A stretch of DNA of 64,000 nucleotides from Bacteroidota bacterium (GTDB lineage Bacteria > Bacteroidota > Bacteroidia > Bacteroidales > CAIWKO01). Position numbers and translations under genes: made by a program. Numbering within the stretch: position 1 is the first letter of the stretch; every line of letters begins with the position of its first letter. Below the pieces are notes generated by a model. That model saw nothing but the letters and a program-made list of their open reading frames with translations. It was not told the origin of the DNA and searched no databases. Shown one piece after another: positions 53,804 to 62,627 of this stretch. The stretch covers positions 1 to 64,000 of the forward strand of contig JBAXND010000002.1 of the NCBI GenBank assembly GCA_037133915.1, read 5' to 3'.

Positions 53804-54748
53804 TTAGCCAATCTCTTTCCATGCTAAAGACGCCGCACCCAGAATAGCTGCATCATTTTCGGGCAGACCCGATGGAAGAATCTTTATTTTATTTTTATAA
53901 ATTTTCAGCAGGTTATTTTCAAAAGAAATTTTTGTCGGCCGAAAGAGCAAATCACCGGCATTTGCCAGACCACCAAATAGAAAAATAGCTTCGGGACTGG
54001 TATAAGCAACGCTGTTGGCGAGTGCCAGACCCAACATTTTTCCGGTGTATTCAAAGCTTTCTATTGCTGAATTGTCGCCTTTATTGGCCATAGTAAACAC
54101 ATGTTTAGCGTCCACATTTTTAAAGTCAATGTCAGGCTGTTTTCCTTTGTTGGAAAGTATTTCAAGATATGTACGGGCAATGCCCGTTGCCGAGCAATAT
54201 GTTTCAACGCAGCCCTGTCGTCCACAACCACAAAGGCGCCCACCGGGCTGTAGAATCACATGACCAATTTCTCCTGCAAAGCCGTCATGTCCGTATATCA
54301 TATTGCCGTTGGCCACAATGCCGCTTCCGACGCCTGTTCCCAGGGTGATGAAAATAAAATCCTTCATTCCGTTTGCGGCGCCGTAAATCATTTCTCCAAT
54401 GGCTGCGGCATTTGCATCATTAGTCAGAACAACAGGAAAACCGAGATGGTGTGCCATCATGGAGGCGAGCGGAATGATTCCTTCCCACTTCAGGTTGGGC
54501 GCATATTCAATGGTGCCGTTGAAAAAATTTCCATTGGGTGCACCAATGCCGACCCCTTTCACCGGAGGAGTGCCGGCTTGCTGAAGAACTTTTGTAACTT
54601 CAGACGCGAGAACTTCTGCAAATGCCGTTGCATCATCAAAACCGGTTGTCGGCATTACACTTCTGGCAAGGATGTTTCCGTTAATATCAACAAAACCAAA
54701 TTTGGTTGTCGTTCCTCCAATATCAATACCTACAGCTATCTGTTCCAT
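53804..54748 (-). CDS. ROK-family sugar kinase
   Basis: A 314-residue kinase with GIDIGGTTTKFGFVD (ATP site), LTNDANAAAIGE (catalytic Asp), TLGTGVGSGIV and the ROK zinc cluster GHVILQPGGRLCGCGRQGCVE, given in part. Family members phosphorylate glucose, GlcNAc or ManNAc. In an operon that releases N-acetylhexosamines, GlcNAc is a reasonable substrate (inference); glucokinase is the alternative. First gene of the four-gene operon, with a -7 box upstream. Confidence 0.9.
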   Translation of the reverse strand: MEQIAVGIDIGGTTTKFGFVDINGNILARSVMPTTGFDDATAFAEVLASEVTKVLQQAGTPPVKGVGIGAPNGNFFNGTIEYAPNLKWEGIIPLASMMAHHLGFPVVLTNDANAAAIGEMIYGAANGMKDFIFITLGTGVGSGIVANGNMIYGHDGFAGEIGHVILQPGGRLCGCGRQGCVETYCSATGIARTYLEILSNKGKQPDIDFKNVDAKHVFTMANKGDNSAIESFEYTGKMLGLALANSVAYTSPEAIFLFGGLANAGDLLFRPTKISFENNLLKIYKNKIKILPSGLPENDAAILGAASLAWKEIG

Positions 54749-54782
54749 GCATTTCCGTTTTGAAAAAGGCTTTATGTGCTGT

Positions 54783-54790
54783 CAAATTTA
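54783..54790 (-). promoter_or_regulatory. -7 promoter box of the ROK/GH20 operon
   Basis: The minus strand reads TAAATTTG (TAnnTTTG), 34 nt before the ROK kinase ATG. Confidence 0.55.
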
Positions 54791-54916
54791 AAACATTCTG
54801 CAGGACAATATCCGGAAAGAGAAAATTTAATGGAAATGACCGGTTAAAAAGAATCATTACCTGATTATTCCCCGGAATTTACAACAGGCATTCTTCGGTA
54901 TTATTGAAATTAGCCG

Positions 54917-54924
54917 TAGGTTTG
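54917..54924 (+). promoter_or_regulatory. -7 promoter box of mazG
   Basis: TAGGTTTG fits TAnnTTTG. It ends 15 nt before the ATG at 54940 and lies downstream of the earlier in-frame ATG at 54904, which rules that start out if the box is real. Confidence 0.65.
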
Positions 54925-54939
54925 CAAAAATATTTCATC

Positions 54940-55710
54940 ATGCGAAGCGAATTAAAAGCATTTGAACACATGCTCGACATAATGGACGAGCTCCGTGCAA
55001 AATGCCCCTGGGACAGTGCACAGACAATAGAGTCATTACGTTATCTTACTATTGAAGAAACCTACGAACTCTCCGATGCCATTTTAGAGAAGGATATGCC
55101 GGAAATTTCAAAAGAACTTGGCGATTTGCTGTTGCATATTGTTTTTTACGCAAAAATTGGTTCCGAAACGGGAGATTTTACAATGACAGACGTTATTACC
55201 GGCATTTGCGAAAAGCTCATTAAAAGGCATCCTCACATATTCAGCGATACTGTTGTTTCCGGAGCAGAGGATGTTAAAAATAACTGGGAGCGTATAAAAC
55301 TTGAAGATAAAGATCGCACGGTACTAAGCGGTGTTCCATTGTCGCTTCCTGCAATTGTAAAGGCATACCGCATTCAGGAAAAGGTTCGTGGGGTAGGATT
55401 TGACTGGGAAAAGCCGGAGCAGGTTTGGGATAAAGTTATAGAAGAGCTGAATGAGCTGCGCAAAGAAGTTGAAGATAATGCGCCTGTTGCGCGCCGTGAA
55501 GACGAATTTGGGGATCTGCTCTTTGCACTGGTTAACTATTCGCGTTTTATTGGTGTCAACCCTGAAGATGCACTTGAACGAACCAATAAGAAATTCATTC
55601 GCCGATTCAATCACCTTGAAAAAAGAGCAAAAGAAACAGGCAAGCCCTTGCATCAGATGTCACTTGCCGAAATGGATGTATTTTGGGATGAAGCCAAAAA
55701 AATGGAATAA
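54940..55710 (+). CDS. mazG: Nucleoside triphosphate pyrophosphohydrolase MazG
   Basis: A 256-residue protein that hydrolyses NTPs and dNTPs to monophosphate and pyrophosphate. Two MazG-type helical repeats are visible: the first with KCPWD, TIEETYELSDAI and KELGDLLLHIVFYA (EExxE and ExxD metal site), the second with KVIEELNELRKEV and EDEFGDLLFALVNYSR. Length matches E. coli MazG (263). The start at 54940 (MRSELKAFEHML) is set by the promoter; 54904 would add 12 unlikely residues. It converges with the peroxiredoxin gene through a shared terminator. Confidence 0.95.
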   Translation: MRSELKAFEHMLDIMDELRAKCPWDSAQTIESLRYLTIEETYELSDAILEKDMPEISKELGDLLLHIVFYAKIGSETGDFTMTDVITGICEKLIKRHPHIFSDTVVSGAEDVKNNWERIKLEDKDRTVLSGVPLSLPAIVKAYRIQEKVRGVGFDWEKPEQVWDKVIEELNELRKEVEDNAPVARREDEFGDLLFALVNYSRFIGVNPEDALERTNKKFIRRFNHLEKRAKETGKPLHQMSLAEMDVFWDEAKKME

Positions 55711-55740
55711 AAAAAGAGGCGCCGAAAGCGCCTCTTTTTT
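55711..55740. terminator. Bidirectional terminator between mazG and peroxiredoxin
   Basis: AAAAAGAGGCGC and GCGCCTCTTTTTT form a long perfect stem around a CGAAA loop. A-run on one side and T-run on the other make it functional for both convergent genes. Confidence 0.93.
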
Positions 55741-55741
55741 A

Positions 55742-56371
55742 TTAATGTTTGCCAAGATAATTGGCAACACCTTCAGCGGTGGCTTTCATACCTTCGTCGC
55801 CTTTATGCCAGTTGGCCGGGCAAACCTCGCCATTCTCTTCAAAGAACTGTAATGCATCTACCATACGCAACGCTTCATCAACGCTGCGGCCTAAAGGCAG
55901 ATCATTCACAACCTGATGCCTCACAATCCCTTCTTTATCTATCAGAAAAAGTCCGCGATAAGCAACGGGGTCACCGTGAAATATCATTTCGCCGTCTTCG
56001 TTATAATCATAATTTCCTGCCAAAACACCGTAGTTTTCTGCAATGGTTTTGCTGATATCGGCTACCAGCGGAAACTTCACGCCTTTAATACCGCCTGCAG
56101 CCTTTTCGGTTTGAAGCCATGCCCAATGTGAAAACTTTGAATCAACCGAACAGCCTACAACGGCACAATTGCGACTTTCGAATTCTGCAAGCTTATCCTG
56201 AAATGCGATAATCTCTGTTGGGCAAACAAAGGTGAAATCAAGTGGATAAAAGAAGAATACCACATGTTTTTTGTCAATGTATTGTTCCAGTGAAAAATTC
56301 TCAACAAAATCGCCACCGTTTATAACGGCATCTGCCTTGAATAACGGCGCCTTTTTACCTGTAAGTACCAT
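55742..56371 (-). CDS. Typical 2-Cys peroxiredoxin (AhpC/Prx1 type)
   Basis: A 209-residue peroxiredoxin that reduces H2O2 and organic peroxides. Peroxidatic Cys50 in DFTFVCPTE and resolving Cys184 in GEVCPANW are both present. The YF-type C-terminal tail is replaced by a longer end (MKATAEGVANYLGKH). It follows a TAATTTTG -7 box and ends at the terminator shared with mazG. Cytoplasmic; the electron donor (AhpF or thioredoxin) is not encoded here. Confidence 0.94.
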   Translation of the reverse strand: MVLTGKKAPLFKADAVINGGDFVENFSLEQYIDKKHVVFFFYPLDFTFVCPTEIIAFQDKLAEFESRNCAVVGCSVDSKFSHWAWLQTEKAAGGIKGVKFPLVADISKTIAENYGVLAGNYDYNEDGEMIFHGDPVAYRGLFLIDKEGIVRHQVVNDLPLGRSVDEALRMVDALQFFEENGEVCPANWHKGDEGMKATAEGVANYLGKH

Positions 56372-56419
56372 ATTGCTTTTTTATATTTAAATGTTAGTAA
56401 TGAAGCGTTTAAAACGCTG

Positions 56420-56427
56420 CAAAATTA
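56420..56427 (-). promoter_or_regulatory. -7 promoter box of the peroxiredoxin gene
   Basis: The minus strand reads TAATTTTG, 48 nt before the ATG. This leader is longer than those of neighbouring genes. Confidence 0.5.
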
Positions 56428-56512
56428 ATTTAAAAAGTTGAGGCACCCTAATCAATTTATGCTGCAATATGTCAGTTGGAATCAAAAAAAATCGCATTAA
56501 ACCTATTTTAGA

Positions 56513-56520
56513 TAAATTTG
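56513..56520 (+). promoter_or_regulatory. -7 promoter box of pbpC
   Basis: TAAATTTG fits TAnnTTTG and ends 6 nt before the ATG at 56527. Transcription would start at or next to the start codon, giving a leaderless or nearly leaderless mRNA. Confidence 0.6.
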
Positions 56521-56526
56521 CAACCT

Positions 56527-58965
56527 ATGATTTCCTGGCCGTTCAGAAAAAAAGAGTATTATCCGGTTTCGACGCGTTACCGCTTCCTGCTGTTTTTACA
56601 ATCTCGCAAAGTATGGTGGTTGACCATTGTGCTGACACTTTGCGGCATTTTTTTCTTCGCCTTTCCCAACAAAATCTTTCACGATCCTACATCTACAGTT
56701 GTTGAAGACAGCAGCGGTGTGTTGCTTGGGGCGCGGATTGCAGATGACCAGCAATGGCGCTTTCCATACAATAGTGATGTGCCTTATAAATTTGCAGCGG
56801 CCCTTGTAATGTTCGAAGACCGCTGGTTTGAGTACCACAATGGTGTGAATCCGGTATCGTTCAGCCGTGCACTTATTCAAAATATCAAGGCGGGAAAAGT
56901 GGTAAGTGGCGGCAGTACCATTACCATGCAGGTAATTCGCTTGTCGCGGAAAGGGAAAGCCCGTACTATTTTTGAGAAGTTTATCGAAGCGGAACAGGCC
57001 ATGCGTCTAGAACTTACCAGTAGTAAACAGGAAATATTGGCGCTTTACGCATCCAACGCACCGTTTGGCAGTAATGTTGTCGGTCTCGATGCTGCATCCT
57101 GGCGTTATTTTGGAAAAAGTCCTGACCGCATGAGCTGGTCGGAAGCCGCCACCCTCGCGGTTTTACCAAATAGTCCGTCACTCATTTATCCCGGAAAAAA
57201 TCTTGATAAACTTCGCGATAAGCGCAACCGTTTGCTCGATCAGCTCTGTAAATGTAAATACATGACAGATGAAGAATGCCGTCTTGCTAAGTTAGAACCA
57301 TTGCCGGGAAAGCCTTTTCCATTGCCTCAGCTTGCATTTCACCTCATTGATCGTGCCACTCATGAAGGTCACAAAGGCGAACGTATCCGCACTACCGTTG
57401 ATGAGCATCTGCAGGAAATTGTTACGGATATCGTTGGACGATATCATGAGAAATACCGGGCAAATCAGGTAAACAATGCTGCCGCACTCGTTCTCGATGT
57501 GGAAACCGGTAATGCAATCGCTTATGTGGGCAATACAAGCAATCCGGGGCATCCTGATTTTGGCAGTGATGTGGATATTATCACATCTTCACGAAGTACA
57601 GGTAGCATTTTAAAACCATTTCTGTTTGCGGCTATGCTCAACGACGGGCAAATTTTGCCCGGCACACTTGTCCCCGATATTCCCACACAAATGGGTGGTT
57701 TCATGCCGGAGAATTATAGTCTTACCTACGACGGAGCTGTACCTGCCCGCCGTGCACTTGCCCGTTCGCTCAATGTGCCTGCTGTGCGAATGCTGCAAAT
57801 GTACCATACAGAACGCTTTTGCTATATTCTGAAAAAAATCGGACTGACAACCCTGAACAAACCCGCATCCCACTACGGTCTGTCGCTCATTATTGGCGGC
57901 GCCGAAGCAAATCTTTGGGACCTCGCCGGGGCCTATGCAAGCATGGCGCGTACACTGAATCATTATCAGACTTTCAATTCAAAATACGACCGCAGCGATT
58001 TCCATCCGGCAAATTATCTTTACCGAAAGGAAATTAAAAAGAAGAAAGTGGCTGATGAAGATAATTCGGTGCTGAGCGCTTCATCCATATGGTTCACGTT
58101 TGAGGCGATGAACGAAGTTTCACGACCCGATGAAGATGCCGAATGGCAGGAGTTTTCATCATCTGCCAAAATCGCATGGAAAACAGGCACCAGTTATGGC
58201 GGTCGCGATGCATGGTCAATTGGGTGTACTCCGGAATATATTGTTGCAGTATGGGTTGGTAACTCAAACGGGGAAGGGCGTCCGGGAATGACCGGTCTTA
58301 CCTATGCTGCACCGATTTTGTTTGATATTTTTAAAGCGCTTAGACCGAAAGGGTGGTTCTACGCTCCATACGACGATATGGAACAGCTGCCTGTGTGCCA
58401 TTACAGCGGATATCGGGCTACGCCAAACTGCGAGATTGTTGATACCGTCTGGGTGCAGAAGAAAGGCATTCGAACCGGTATATGCCCTTATCATCAGCTG
58501 GTTCACCTTGATAAAACAGAAAAGTGGCGTGTGACAAGCGATTGCGAATCGGTAGATAATATGGTTACAAAAACATGGTTTGTGCTGCCTCCGGTCATGG
58601 AATATTATTTCCAGACTAAAAATCCTTTTTATAAAATACTGCCGCCATACCGCCATGATTGCGCTTCTGCCGACCAGCCAACCCGATCTATGGATATCAT
58701 CTATCCGAAAGAGAATAGCAGTTTATATGTGCCCTATGACCTTGACGGAAAGAAACAGAAATTCCTGTTCAAAGTCGCACACCGTATTTCAGGGACGAAG
58801 ATTTATTGGTACCTTGACCAACAATATATTGGTGCAACTGAAGAGTTCCATCAAATGGGTTTGGCACCCGAAGCCGGTCATCATATACTCGTGCTGGTTG
58901 ATCAGAATGGCGAAAGCATGACGCGCAATTTCGAGATCATCGATAAAAAGAAGAAGGGCGAGTAA
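56527..58965 (+). CDS. pbpC: Penicillin-binding protein 1C
   Basis: An 812-residue bifunctional peptidoglycan synthase. One N-terminal membrane helix (about 25-45), a GT51 glycosyltransferase domain (FEDRWFEYHNGVNPVS with the catalytic Glu, GGSTITMQVIRL), a transpeptidase domain with GSILKPF (Ser360), SLN and KTGTS, and a C-terminal BiPBP_C-type beta domain (from about 720). The frame is open from a TTG at 56518, but that TTG is part of the -7 box, so ATG 56527 is the start. E. coli PBP1C is about 770 residues. Confidence 0.94.
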   Translation: MISWPFRKKEYYPVSTRYRFLLFLQSRKVWWLTIVLTLCGIFFFAFPNKIFHDPTSTVVEDSSGVLLGARIADDQQWRFPYNSDVPYKFAAALVMFEDRWFEYHNGVNPVSFSRALIQNIKAGKVVSGGSTITMQVIRLSRKGKARTIFEKFIEAEQAMRLELTSSKQEILALYASNAPFGSNVVGLDAASWRYFGKSPDRMSWSEAATLAVLPNSPSLIYPGKNLDKLRDKRNRLLDQLCKCKYMTDEECRLAKLEPLPGKPFPLPQLAFHLIDRATHEGHKGERIRTTVDEHLQEIVTDIVGRYHEKYRANQVNNAAALVLDVETGNAIAYVGNTSNPGHPDFGSDVDIITSSRSTGSILKPFLFAAMLNDGQILPGTLVPDIPTQMGGFMPENYSLTYDGAVPARRALARSLNVPAVRMLQMYHTERFCYILKKIGLTTLNKPASHYGLSLIIGGAEANLWDLAGAYASMARTLNHYQTFNSKYDRSDFHPANYLYRKEIKKKKVADEDNSVLSASSIWFTFEAMNEVSRPDEDAEWQEFSSSAKIAWKTGTSYGGRDAWSIGCTPEYIVAVWVGNSNGEGRPGMTGLTYAAPILFDIFKALRPKGWFYAPYDDMEQLPVCHYSGYRATPNCEIVDTVWVQKKGIRTGICPYHQLVHLDKTEKWRVTSDCESVDNMVTKTWFVLPPVMEYYFQTKNPFYKILPPYRHDCASADQPTRSMDIIYPKENSSLYVPYDLDGKKQKFLFKVAHRISGTKIYWYLDQQYIGATEEFHQMGLAPEAGHHILVLVDQNGESMTRNFEIIDKKKKGE

Positions 58966-58989
58966 ATTTAACAGAACCATTTTTTTATA

Positions 58990-58997
58990 TATATTTG
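58990..58997 (+). promoter_or_regulatory. -7 promoter box of tilS
   Basis: TATATTTG fits TAnnTTTG and ends 5 nt before the ATG at 59003. This leaves no space for a Shine-Dalgarno sequence. Confidence 0.65.
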
Positions 58998-59002
58998 ATT
59001 CC

Positions 59003-60337
59003 ATGATCGCGCGTCTGAAGGAATATATTCGTTCACAACAACTGTTTGCCGTAGGGCAACGGGTGCTGCTTGCTGTGAGTGGGGGCATTGATTCAAGTGT
59101 GCTGGCACAGCTTTTTCATACAGCAGGATTTTCATACGGTATTGCGCACTGTAACTTTCAGCTTCGCGGAAAAGAATCGGACGAGGATGAAAAATTTGTG
59201 GAAACAATGGCCGGGATTTATGGTGTGCCTTTTTTCTGCAAACGGTTCGATACACTGAGTTATGCCTCAAAATCAGGCATCTCAACGCAAATGGCCGCAC
59301 GCGATCTTCGGTACGCCTGGTTTACGGAACTTCTTGAAAATGAAAATTATCGCTGCATCGCCACAGCCCATCATCTGGACGATCAGATTGAGACATTTTT
59401 TATCAATATGCTTAGAGGAAGCGGAATATCGGGTTTGCACGGCATTCTGTCCAAACAGGGAACTGTAATTCGCCCGCTGCTTTTTGCCTGGCGCAACGAT
59501 ATTGAAAAACACGCGCTGAAAAATCAAGTGCCCTATCGTGAAGATCAGAGTAACAAAGAATCTCATTATCTCAGAAATAAAATAAGGAACAAATTACTGC
59601 CACTGGTAAAAGAAATATGTCCCGAATATCGCAGTATACTTACTACGAACATCAAACAACTGCGTGATGCGGAAATAATTTATAACGCAGCAATCGCAGC
59701 AGCATCAGGTATTATCATAAAAAAAGAAGACCAATTTGTAATTCCTGTAAAGCAGTTATTGTTATTAGAGCCGCTGCGCACTTATTTGTTTGAACTTCTG
59801 AAACCTTACAACTTCAGCACTTCTGTTGTTGATGACATTCTTAAAAATATAGAGCGCGGCAGTGGTAAAAAATTCTTTTCGCCTACGCACCGGCTCATTT
59901 CAGACCGCGAACAATTGATTATCACACGTCTTCAAATAGATGAACTCGAATCTGTTGTGTTTGAAATACCTGAAGGCGCAGCAAGTATAGAACATCCATT
60001 ACGTTTGTCCATGCAACGGGTATGGACAGGTAAAAACTATCAGGTTCAGCGCGAAAAAAATATTGCAACACTTGATAAAAACAAACTAATATTTCCACTC
60101 GTTATCCGCAAATGGAAAACAGGAGATACCTTTTATCCTTTTGGGATGAAAGGAAAAAAGAAAGTCAGTGACTATTTTACCGATCATAAATTCTCTCTTG
60201 CCGATAAGGAAAATGTCTGGCTGCTTTGTTCCGGGAAGGACATTGTTTGGATAATAGGACACCGTATGGATGACCGGTTTAAGATTACAACAGAAACAAA
60301 AACCGGCCTGAAAATTAAAGTTGAACATTCAGAATAA
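59003..60337 (+). CDS. tilS: tRNA(Ile)-lysidine synthase
   Basis: A 444-residue ATP-pyrophosphatase enzyme that converts C34 of the AUA-reading tRNA-Ile to lysidine. P-loop VLLAVSGGIDSSVLAQL (about residues 21-37), then HCNFQLRGKESDED, ATAHHLDDQIETF and GLHGILSKQGTVIRPLL, all typical of TilS. The C-terminal part contains a TilS_C-like segment (VIRKWKTGDTFYPFGMKG, KVSDYF). Essential in most bacteria. The leader is about 5 nt or none. Confidence 0.96.
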   Translation: MIARLKEYIRSQQLFAVGQRVLLAVSGGIDSSVLAQLFHTAGFSYGIAHCNFQLRGKESDEDEKFVETMAGIYGVPFFCKRFDTLSYASKSGISTQMAARDLRYAWFTELLENENYRCIATAHHLDDQIETFFINMLRGSGISGLHGILSKQGTVIRPLLFAWRNDIEKHALKNQVPYREDQSNKESHYLRNKIRNKLLPLVKEICPEYRSILTTNIKQLRDAEIIYNAAIAAASGIIIKKEDQFVIPVKQLLLLEPLRTYLFELLKPYNFSTSVVDDILKNIERGSGKKFFSPTHRLISDREQLIITRLQIDELESVVFEIPEGAASIEHPLRLSMQRVWTGKNYQVQREKNIATLDKNKLIFPLVIRKWKTGDTFYPFGMKGKKKVSDYFTDHKFSLADKENVWLLCSGKDIVWIIGHRMDDRFKITTETKTGLKIKVEHSE

Positions 60338-60397
60338 TAATAAAATAAGCATCAATTAAGTGACGATTGCATTTTAAGCCCACAGCACATATTTTAG

Positions 60398-60405
60398 TAC
60401 TTTTG
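60398..60405 (+). promoter_or_regulatory. -7 promoter box of the dsbD-like gene
   Basis: TACTTTTG, 26 nt before the ATG at 60432. Confidence 0.6.
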
Positions 60406-60431
60406 TAAAAGGCACCAATAATCCGAAATCT

Positions 60432-62582
60432 ATGAAGCCCACGAAATTCAGAGCTTTTTCACTGCTGTTCATTTTTATATTACTCAGCTCATACACCTTT
60501 TCTCAGGTGATAGAGCCTGTAAAATGGACTTACGCCACCAAGAAAATCAGCGACAATGAGGCGGAACTACAATTCACAGCAACGATGCTTGCCGGCTGGC
60601 ACCTGTATTCGCAAAACCTGCCTAAAGATGCCGTGGGGCCGATTGCTACACTTTTTAAATTCAAGAAGAGCACAAATTACCAGCTCGACGGCAAAGTGCG
60701 TGAATCCAAACCCATAGAAGAATACGATAAGAATTTTGAGATGGTGCTTAAGTACTTCAATGGAAAAACCACATTTAAACAGAAAATAAAAATACTTTCT
60801 GCCAGGCCTTTCAGCGTTACGGGAAGCATTGATTTTATGTCGTGTAACGATGTAAGCTGCATTTTTCCGGAGCCCGCAAATTTTGAATTTAAACTGGAAG
60901 GTGCCGCTAATCCTGCTGTTGCAGATAATAAAGTTGCTGATACCGTTGATTCATCAGCTCTGAAAGCCGCTGCCGACAGCCTGAAGTTGAAAGCTGCCGA
61001 CACAACAAAAAATGCCGGAACCATTACCGGAGATTCAGGAAATCCCGTTGCAGGCCGGAGCATGTGGGGGCTGTTTATTTTTGCATTTTTGATGGGTCTC
61101 GCAGCCATTATTACACCCTGCGTATTCCCGATGATTCCGATGACTGTGTCTTTTTTTATGAAAGGCAGCGAAAATAAGCGCAAAGCGCGCTTTCAGGCCA
61201 TGTTCTACGGCATATCAATTGTTGCAATCTATACCATTCCCATTGCTTTGCTAATCATCATTTCATACATGTTCGGGAAAGGTGCTGTCACAGCCGACAT
61301 CTTCAATTGGCTTTCCACACACTGGTTGCCTAATATCTTGTTTTTCCTCGTATTTGTGCTATTTGCAGCGTCATTTCTTGGCATGTTCGAAATTGTTATG
61401 CCAAACTGGCTGGTAAATAAAATGGATTCAAAGGTTGATAAAGGCGGATTCTGGGGCCCTTTCTTTATGGCATTTGTGCTCGTACTGATATCGTTTTCAT
61501 GTACGGGCCCTATTGTGGGCTGGGTGGTGGTTGAATCATCCACCGGTGGCGGGCAAATCATTAAACCCATTATTGCAATGCTCGGTTTCTCAATAGCATT
61601 CGCACTACCATTTACGTTATTTGCGTTTTTTCCTTCGCTGATGCAGCGCCTTCCTAAGTCGGGCGGATGGCTCAATTCAGTAAAAATAGTGTTGGGTTTT
61701 ATTGAGCTTGCCTTTGGTTTTAAATTTTTAAGCGTTGCCGATCAAACATATCACTGGGGCATACTCGACCGCGAAATATACATAGCCATATGGATTGTGA
61801 TATCTGCACTATTGGGTCTTTATCTTCTCGGCAAACTTAAATTTTCTCACGATTCGGAATCAAAACATGTGAGCGTTCCGCGTCTCGGTCTCGCCATCAT
61901 CGCATTTACATTTATGGTGTATCTGGTTCCGGGCATGTTCGGTGCGCCGCTCAAAGCCTTATCGGGATACTTGCCTCCACAGCAAACCCATGATTTTGAC
62001 CTCAACGCCATTATTCGCGACAACGCAAACATCGGAAAAGCAGAAACTGCCGAAGTGTGCGGCGAAACAAAATATGGCAATCTGTTTCACCTGCCACATG
62101 GGCTCAAAGGCTATTTTGATTTTGTTCAGGGTGTTGAATGTGCCAGGCAGCAAAACAAACCCATATTTATTGATTTCACCGGTCACGGATGCGTGAACTG
62201 CCGCGAAATGGAAGCCAACGTGTGGTCGGATCCTCAGGTGCTGAAACTGCTTCGCGAAAAGTTCGTTATTGTTACACTTTATGTGGACGATAAAACAGAC
62301 CTGCCCGAAAATGAATGGGTGACCTCACTTTACGACGGCAACGTGAAAAAGACCATCGGTAAAAAATATGCCGACTTCCAGATATCTTGGTTCAATGTGA
62401 ATGCACAGCCATATTATGTGCTGTTTGATCCATTTGTTGAATTAAAAGAAAAAGCCAGTGTTGAGAAAGCTAAATTGGCTCAACCCAAAGCATACGACCT
62501 GAATGCCGCGAATTTTGTGACTTTTTTGAATAACGGGCTCTCAGAATTTAACAAGCGGCATGGTGCACCTGCCGCAAAATAG
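60432..62582 (+). CDS. dsbD: Thiol:disulfide interchange protein DsbD-like
   Basis: A 716-residue three-part protein that moves electrons from cytoplasmic thioredoxin to the periplasm. Signal peptide (FSLLFIFILLSSYTFSQ); an N-terminal DsbD alpha-like domain with SCNDVSCIFPEP (Cys pair); a membrane core of about eight helices with IITPCVFPMIPMTVSFF and FSCTGPIVG (the paired membrane Cys); a thioredoxin domain with GHGCVNCREME, Cys587 and Cys590. A low-complexity Ala/Lys/Asp linker (about 165-200) separates the first two. Followed after 45 nt by the small AraC gene. Confidence 0.92.
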   Translation: MKPTKFRAFSLLFIFILLSSYTFSQVIEPVKWTYATKKISDNEAELQFTATMLAGWHLYSQNLPKDAVGPIATLFKFKKSTNYQLDGKVRESKPIEEYDKNFEMVLKYFNGKTTFKQKIKILSARPFSVTGSIDFMSCNDVSCIFPEPANFEFKLEGAANPAVADNKVADTVDSSALKAAADSLKLKAADTTKNAGTITGDSGNPVAGRSMWGLFIFAFLMGLAAIITPCVFPMIPMTVSFFMKGSENKRKARFQAMFYGISIVAIYTIPIALLIIISYMFGKGAVTADIFNWLSTHWLPNILFFLVFVLFAASFLGMFEIVMPNWLVNKMDSKVDKGGFWGPFFMAFVLVLISFSCTGPIVGWVVVESSTGGGQIIKPIIAMLGFSIAFALPFTLFAFFPSLMQRLPKSGGWLNSVKIVLGFIELAFGFKFLSVADQTYHWGILDREIYIAIWIVISALLGLYLLGKLKFSHDSESKHVSVPRLGLAIIAFTFMVYLVPGMFGAPLKALSGYLPPQQTHDFDLNAIIRDNANIGKAETAEVCGETKYGNLFHLPHGLKGYFDFVQGVECARQQNKPIFIDFTGHGCVNCREMEANVWSDPQVLKLLREKFVIVTLYVDDKTDLPENEWVTSLYDGNVKKTIGKKYADFQISWFNVNAQPYYVLFDPFVELKEKASVEKAKLAQPKAYDLNAANFVTFLNNGLSEFNKRHGAPAAK

Positions 62583-62627
62583 AAGCAACGCCCTACGGAA
62601 ACCACGGCAAACATAGCAGTCAAAAAT

